8,957 bases of DNA from Chloroflexota bacterium (GTDB lineage: Bacteria; Chloroflexota; Limnocylindria; Limnocylindrales; CSP1-4): positions 1 through 8,957 of the forward strand of contig JAJYMP010000613.1 of assembly GCA_021786915.1 (NCBI GenBank). The letters are read 5' to 3'. A program made the translations under genes and the position numbers. Position 1 is the stretch's first letter; the number at the start of each line of letters is the position of its first letter. Shown here one piece after another: positions 6,367 to 8,957 of this stretch. A model generated the notes under the pieces. The model was not told the DNA's origin and searched no databases. It was given only the letters and a program-made list of their open reading frames with translations.

Positions 6367-6399
6367 GAATGGGCCCCGACGTCGAGTCGGGGCCCATTC
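6367..6399. terminator. Perfect 14-bp hairpin, probable shared terminator of convergent genes
   Basis: GAATGGGCCCCGAC (6367-6380) and GTCGGGGCCCATTC (6386-6399) are exact complements around the 5-nt loop GTCGA. The hairpin begins 21 nt after the secreted-protein stop and ends 19 nt before the protease stop. It is symmetric and can act on both strands. Neither side has a clear U-tract, so it may work as a GC-rich stem without one. Confidence 0.85.
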
Positions 6400-6418
6400 C
6401 ATACATGGGGAGCTCGTC

Positions 6419-8170
6419 CTACGGCGTCGGGTACACGGCCGAGAGCTTGAAGTTGGCTTTCGAGCCCAGGTAGGCAACCCGGAGCGTGTAGGTGCCTGGA
6501 CTCACCAGGGCGGTCAGGCTCGTCGACGACCCCTGGCTGGCTGACACTGCGCTGCCGCTGGGGGCCAGCAGGCTCAGGGACAGTGCGCTGATGGCGGACA
6601 GGTTCGCCGAGAGGGATCCGGAGCCCACCGAGATCGAGAACGTGCGGACCTGCTGGTTCGCATTCACCGTGCCGCTGAACGAGGACGTGCTGGTCGTTGC
6701 TGTGGGCGTCGGTGTCGGCGTGGGCGAAGGCGTCTGCGTGGGGCTCGCGGACGGCGTCGGTGTCGGTGTCGGCGAAGGCGTGGCCGTCGGTGCAGGCGTG
6801 GGTGTCGGGGCAGCCGGCGCCGTCGGCGTGGGGGACGCCGTTGGCGACGGGGGGCTGCTCGAAGTGGGCGACGGACTCGACGTGGATGTTGGGGCCGGCG
6901 CCTGACCGGTCACCGCGAGTAGGGCCTTGTAGGCGTTCACACGGCCGTACTTCACGGTGACCGGGGCGCCGCTCTGGCTGACGCCCGTAATCGGATCGAC
7001 GCTCGAGAAGAGTGCGCCCTTGATCTGGTCAGCGGTGGCTGTCGGGTGAGCCGACCACATCAGCGCGATGATCCCGGCCACGACCGGCGAGGAGATCGAG
7101 GTTCCGCCGACCGGCCCGTACCCATACGGCAGGCCGCTCACCGGGTCCGTCAGCCAGGTCGTGATGTCGCCGGTCGGTGCCGCCACCTGCACCCATGAGC
7201 CCCAGTCAGAGTAGGTCATGAGGTTGTCGACCTGGTCGGAGGCGGCGACGGCGATCGCACCCGGCGAGCCCGCCGGGTAGTTGACGCAGTTGCAGCCGGA
7301 GTTGCCGGCGGCGGCGACCACGATCGCCCCGTGATTCGTCGCGTAGGCGACCGCGGCGTCGAGCGTGGAAGACCGGCTCGTCCCGGCGTAGGAAACGTTG
7401 ATCACTCGAGCGCCGTGGTCTGTTGCCCAGGTGATCCCCGACGCCATGTCGCTGTCCGTGGCCGAGCCGGTCGTGGTGATCTTCACCGGCATCAACTTGC
7501 AGAACCAGCAGTAGCCGGCCGCCCCGATGCCGTTGTTGGCGCTCTCGCCGACGGTGCCTGCGACGTATTCGCCGTGACCTGAGGTGTCGGTCGTCGATCC
7601 GCCGACGATGCTGACGCCGGTCGTGGTCTGCCCGGCGAGGTCGGGATGGGCGCCGTCGATGCCGGAGTCCACGATGGCGACCACGACCGAGGGGCTGCCC
7701 TTGGTGATGTCCCACGCCTGCTTGGCCTGCGTGAGTCCGTCGCCCCATTGGCCGCCGAACTGGACGTGCGTGCCGCTCCACAGGAAGTAGGGGTCGTTCG
7801 GGATCGTGTCGGCCGGGGCGCGCTCGAAGTCGCGCTCGGCGAAGCTCACCGCCGGGTTGTGCGACAAGGCCCCGATCACGGCATCCACCGCGCCGACCGA
7901 CACCCTCAGGACATGAACGCCGATGGCGGGGACGCGGCCGACCTCCACGGCCCCGGCCTGGCGCTGGATGGCATCGACGGCGCTGGCCCTGGTCCCACCG
8001 CGGTACTTCACGAGCACGAGCCCCGGGACCGAATTCGTGGCGCTGGGTCGACTGGCGGATGCCGACGCGAAGCGAACCATGCCGGTGACGCCCGCGAGCA
8101 GTGACACGACGACGGCGAGGAAAAGGGCCTTGGTGACGGCTGACATCCGCCGGCTGAGTGAGGCTGACAT
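6419..8170 (-). CDS. Secreted subtilisin-like S8 serine protease
   Basis: This 583-residue extracellular endopeptidase starts at ATG 8170, supported by AGAGG (8177-8181) 6 nt upstream. Residues 1-39 are a signal peptide or membrane-anchor segment (core ALFLAVVVSLLAGV). Residues 48-118 resemble an I9 propeptide. The catalytic domain (about 125-420) has Asp168 in VAIVDSGID, His199 in SGHGEYVAG, oxyanion Asn290 in AAAGNSG and Ser358 in GGTSISSPVVAG, so the triad is complete. The usual HGTHVAG reads HGEYVAG and the usual SSPHVAG reads SSPVVAG. Four cysteines form two close pairs (C221/C224 and C293/C295), perhaps disulfides. Residues 424-494 are a Pro/Thr/Ser linker, and 495-583 form a small beta domain like the bacterial pre-peptidase C-terminal (PPC) fold. 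It is convergent with the secreted repeat protein, which makes that protein or nutrient protein a plausible but unproven substrate. Confidence 0.94.
   Translation of the reverse strand: MSASLSRRMSAVTKALFLAVVVSLLAGVTGMVRFASASASRPSATNSVPGLVLVKYRGGTRASAVDAIQRQAGAVEVGRVPAIGVHVLRVSVGAVDAVIGALSHNPAVSFAERDFERAPADTIPNDPYFLWSGTHVQFGGQWGDGLTQAKQAWDITKGSPSVVVAIVDSGIDGAHPDLAGQTTTGVSIVGGSTTDTSGHGEYVAGTVGESANNGIGAAGYCWFCKLMPVKITTTGSATDSDMASGITWATDHGARVINVSYAGTSRSSTLDAAVAYATNHGAIVVAAAGNSGCNCVNYPAGSPGAIAVAASDQVDNLMTYSDWGSWVQVAAPTGDITTWLTDPVSGLPYGYGPVGGTSISSPVVAGIIALMWSAHPTATADQIKGALFSSVDPITGVSQSGAPVTVKYGRVNAYKALLAVTGQAPAPTSTSSPSPTSSSPPSPTASPTPTAPAAPTPTPAPTATPSPTPTPTPSASPTQTPSPTPTPTPTATTSTSSFSGTVNANQQVRTFSISVGSGSLSANLSAISALSLSLLAPSGSAVSASQGSSTSLTALVSPGTYTLRVAYLGSKANFKLSAVYPTP
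6689..6901 (-). repeat. Low-complexity Pro/Thr/Ser linker repeats inside the protease gene
   Basis: Codons 424-494 of the protease are imperfect tandem repeats of Pro-Thr and Pro-Ser codons. On the plus strand this reads as GGCGTCGGTGT-like units. Such linkers separate catalytic and accessory domains in secreted enzymes. At the DNA level the tract is prone to slippage and length variation between strains. Confidence 0.75.
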
Positions 8171-8176
8171 GGATTT

Positions 8177-8181
8177 CCTCT
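8177..8181 (-). promoter_or_regulatory. Ribosome binding site of the S8 protease gene
   Basis: AGAGG on the minus strand lies 6 nt before the ATG at 8170. It favours this start over the in-frame ATG eight codons later, which would begin at MSAVTKALF and would shorten the basic N-region of the signal peptide. Confidence 0.65.
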
Positions 8182-8234
8182 GTGGGTTCGGCAGCCCGGC
8201 TGACGGGGACGTGCATCCTCCGACAAGCCTCGGG

Positions 8235-8262
8235 CTCGGCGATCTCCCCCGCTATCGCCGAG
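8235..8262 (-). repeat. 9-bp inverted repeat in the protease leader
   Basis: CTCGGCGAT (8235-8243) and ATCGCCGAG (8254-8262) are perfect complements across a 10-nt loop, about 65 nt upstream of the protease start. It should form a stable hairpin if transcribed, or serve as an operator for a dimeric regulator. Confidence 0.5.
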
Positions 8263-8285
8263 AAGGGCATCCACCCTCGAACTTC

Positions 8286-8316
8286 GGTAGGGGAGGTGTC
8301 AGGACGCACCCCTACC
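8286..8316 (-). repeat. 8-bp inverted repeat upstream of the protease
   Basis: GGTAGGGG (8286-8293) and CCCCTACC (8309-8316) are perfect complements around a 15-nt loop, within which GTG and CAC can extend the pairing. Together with the inverted repeat at 8235-8262 it makes the upstream region of the protease gene unusually structured. Confidence 0.45.
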
Positions 8317-8376
8317 CGCGCCGGGGTGGCCCGGTTCGTGACGGGAGCGTGATCATCGGACCCAACCCGCGGGGAG

Positions 8377-8408
8377 CCTCCCGCGCGCGGCGCCTCCCGC
8401 GCGCGGCG
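8377..8408. repeat. Perfect 16-bp tandem duplication
   Basis: CCTCCCGCGCGCGGCG occurs twice back to back (8377-8392 and 8393-8408) between the protease and histidine kinase genes. It is an exact head-to-tail duplication of a GC-only-like unit. Replication slippage could create it. It overlaps the hairpin at 8396-8414. Confidence 0.7.
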
Positions 8409-8414
8409 CGCGGG
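8396..8414 (-). terminator. GC-rich hairpin after the histidine kinase gene
   Basis: CCCGCGCG (8396-8403) and CGCGCGGG (8407-8414) form an 8-bp stem with a 3-nt loop, 27 nt beyond the histidine kinase stop on the minus strand. Its position fits a transcription terminator, but no U-tract follows. The stem overlaps the second copy of the tandem repeat. Confidence 0.4.
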
Positions 8415-8441
8415 CCCAGGTCTTCGCGCCGTGTCCCTCGC

Positions 8442-8957
8442 TCAGGCGAGGCCGCGCGCCGCTGAGCGCCCGAGCTCGGCCTCCACGGCCGGCCCGCTCG
8501 ATGGCAGCGTGATCTCGAACCGGGCGCCACGCCTGCCCCGCCGGTAGTCGACGTCGCCGCCCAGCGCCCTAGCGAGCCCGCGCGCAACCGAGAGTCCGAC
8601 GCCCGTCCCCTCGGTGCCGGTCGACGTGCTGCCCCGCGCGAACCGCCGGAAGATCCTGCGCTCGTCGCCGGGCGCCACCCCTGGTCCCTCGTCCTGGACG
8701 GCGAGCACGATGGCCGGCTCGCCGTTGAGCGTTCCGGACGGGAGGACCTCCACCGAGATCGGTCCCGAGGGCGCGTAGCGGGCGGCGTTGTCGAGCAGGA
8801 TCCACACGATCTGCTCGGTGGCCGCCTCGTCGGTGATCGCGACGGCGCCTGCCGCGCGCTCGCGGAGTGCCACGCGGTCGCTCAGCCCGAGCTCCGCTGC
8901 CACGCGCCGGGCGAGCGGGGCCAGGGCCACCGGCTCGCCCTCCAGCTCGAGCGTGCC
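8442..8957 (-). CDS. Sensor histidine kinase, C-terminal ATP-binding part (5' end beyond right edge)
   Basis: This is the last 171 residues of a two-component histidine kinase whose sensor and His-phosphoacceptor regions lie outside the window. The HATPase domain motifs appear in order: N box EQIVWILLDNAARYAP (conserved Asn about residue 57 of the fragment), G1 box VQDEGPGV (Asp89), F box RIFRRFARG, and G2 box EGTGVGLSVARGLARALGG. The frame is open to the right edge with no stop, so the GTG at 8930 that could pass for a start is internal. The protein ends about 20 residues after the last domain strand (RGARFEITLPS). It would autophosphorylate and signal to a response regulator probably encoded further right. 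A separate transcription unit from the protease seems likely given the gap of about 270 bp and the intervening hairpin. Confidence 0.93.
   Translation of the reverse strand, partial: GTLELEGEPVALAPLARRVAAELGLSDRVALRERAAGAVAITDEAATEQIVWILLDNAARYAPSGPISVEVLPSGTLNGEPAIVLAVQDEGPGVAPGDERRIFRRFARGSTSTGTEGTGVGLSVARGLARALGGDVDYRRGRRGARFEITLPSSGPAVEAELGRSAARGLA

Noticed and set aside
6689..6901. CRISPR-like or minisatellite repeat array
   Set aside because: The repeats are short, imperfect and in frame as Pro/Thr/Ser codons of the protease linker; no spacers exist.
7206..8309. 367-residue open frame on the minus strand
   Set aside because: It is an Arg-rich out-of-frame shadow of the S8 protease gene; the protease frame has all catalytic motifs.
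8442..8930. Complete 162-residue kinase-like protein starting at GTG 8930
   Set aside because: The frame stays open to the right edge with kinase-like sequence, and a lone HATPase fragment would lack the phosphoacceptor domain; it is the tail of a larger gene.

Overview
This is a GC-rich (roughly two thirds G+C by eye), gene-dense bacterial fragment. The codon bias, the ATGA start-stop overlap, the apparently leaderless starts and a secreted-protein family I associate with Chloroflexota and Actinomycetota all suggest a soil or freshwater member of one of those phyla. A Limnocylindria-like Chloroflexota is my guess, but the window has no rRNA or other taxonomic marker to settle it.

Left part (1-3411). 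A class II fumarase (N-terminal half only) runs leftwards off the edge. Divergent from it is a three-gene rightward cluster: a flavin reductase-like FMN-binding protein, an alpha/beta hydrolase and an enoyl-CoA hydratase. The last two overlap by ATGA. The cluster looks catabolic, supplying reduced flavin, ester or C-C bond hydrolysis and a beta-oxidation hydration step, but no monooxygenase or CoA ligase is visible, so the substrate is unknown. The fumarase and the flavin reductase each have a TANNNT hexamer exactly 7 nt before the start codon and no Shine-Dalgarno, as expected of leaderless transcripts. Later genes in the window have ordinary ribosome binding sites.

Middle part (3412-6345). 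A gene-free stretch of about 590 bp with several short inverted and direct repeats leads into a 779-residue secreted protein. That protein has a signal peptide, an N-terminal Cys-containing segment, two homologous beta-rich repeats of about 220 residues, and a C-terminal domain of about 190 residues that opens with GGLTMGFWQNKNGQ. No sortase motif or C-terminal membrane anchor is present.

Right part (6346-8957). A perfect 14-bp hairpin separates the secreted protein from a convergent gene for a secreted subtilisin-like S8 protease. The protease has a signal peptide, an I9-like propeptide, a catalytic domain, a Pro/Thr/Ser linker and a C-terminal beta domain. Its Asp-His-Ser triad and oxyanion Asn are intact, but two canonical motifs deviate. 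A gene-free stretch of about 270 bp with hairpins and a 16-bp tandem repeat follows, and then the C-terminal ATP-binding part of a sensor histidine kinase that enters from the right edge.

No tRNA, rRNA, CRISPR array, transposase, integrase or plasmid gene was seen. The most unusual content is the pair of convergent genes for secreted proteins and their structured leaders. A functional link between the two is a hypothesis only.
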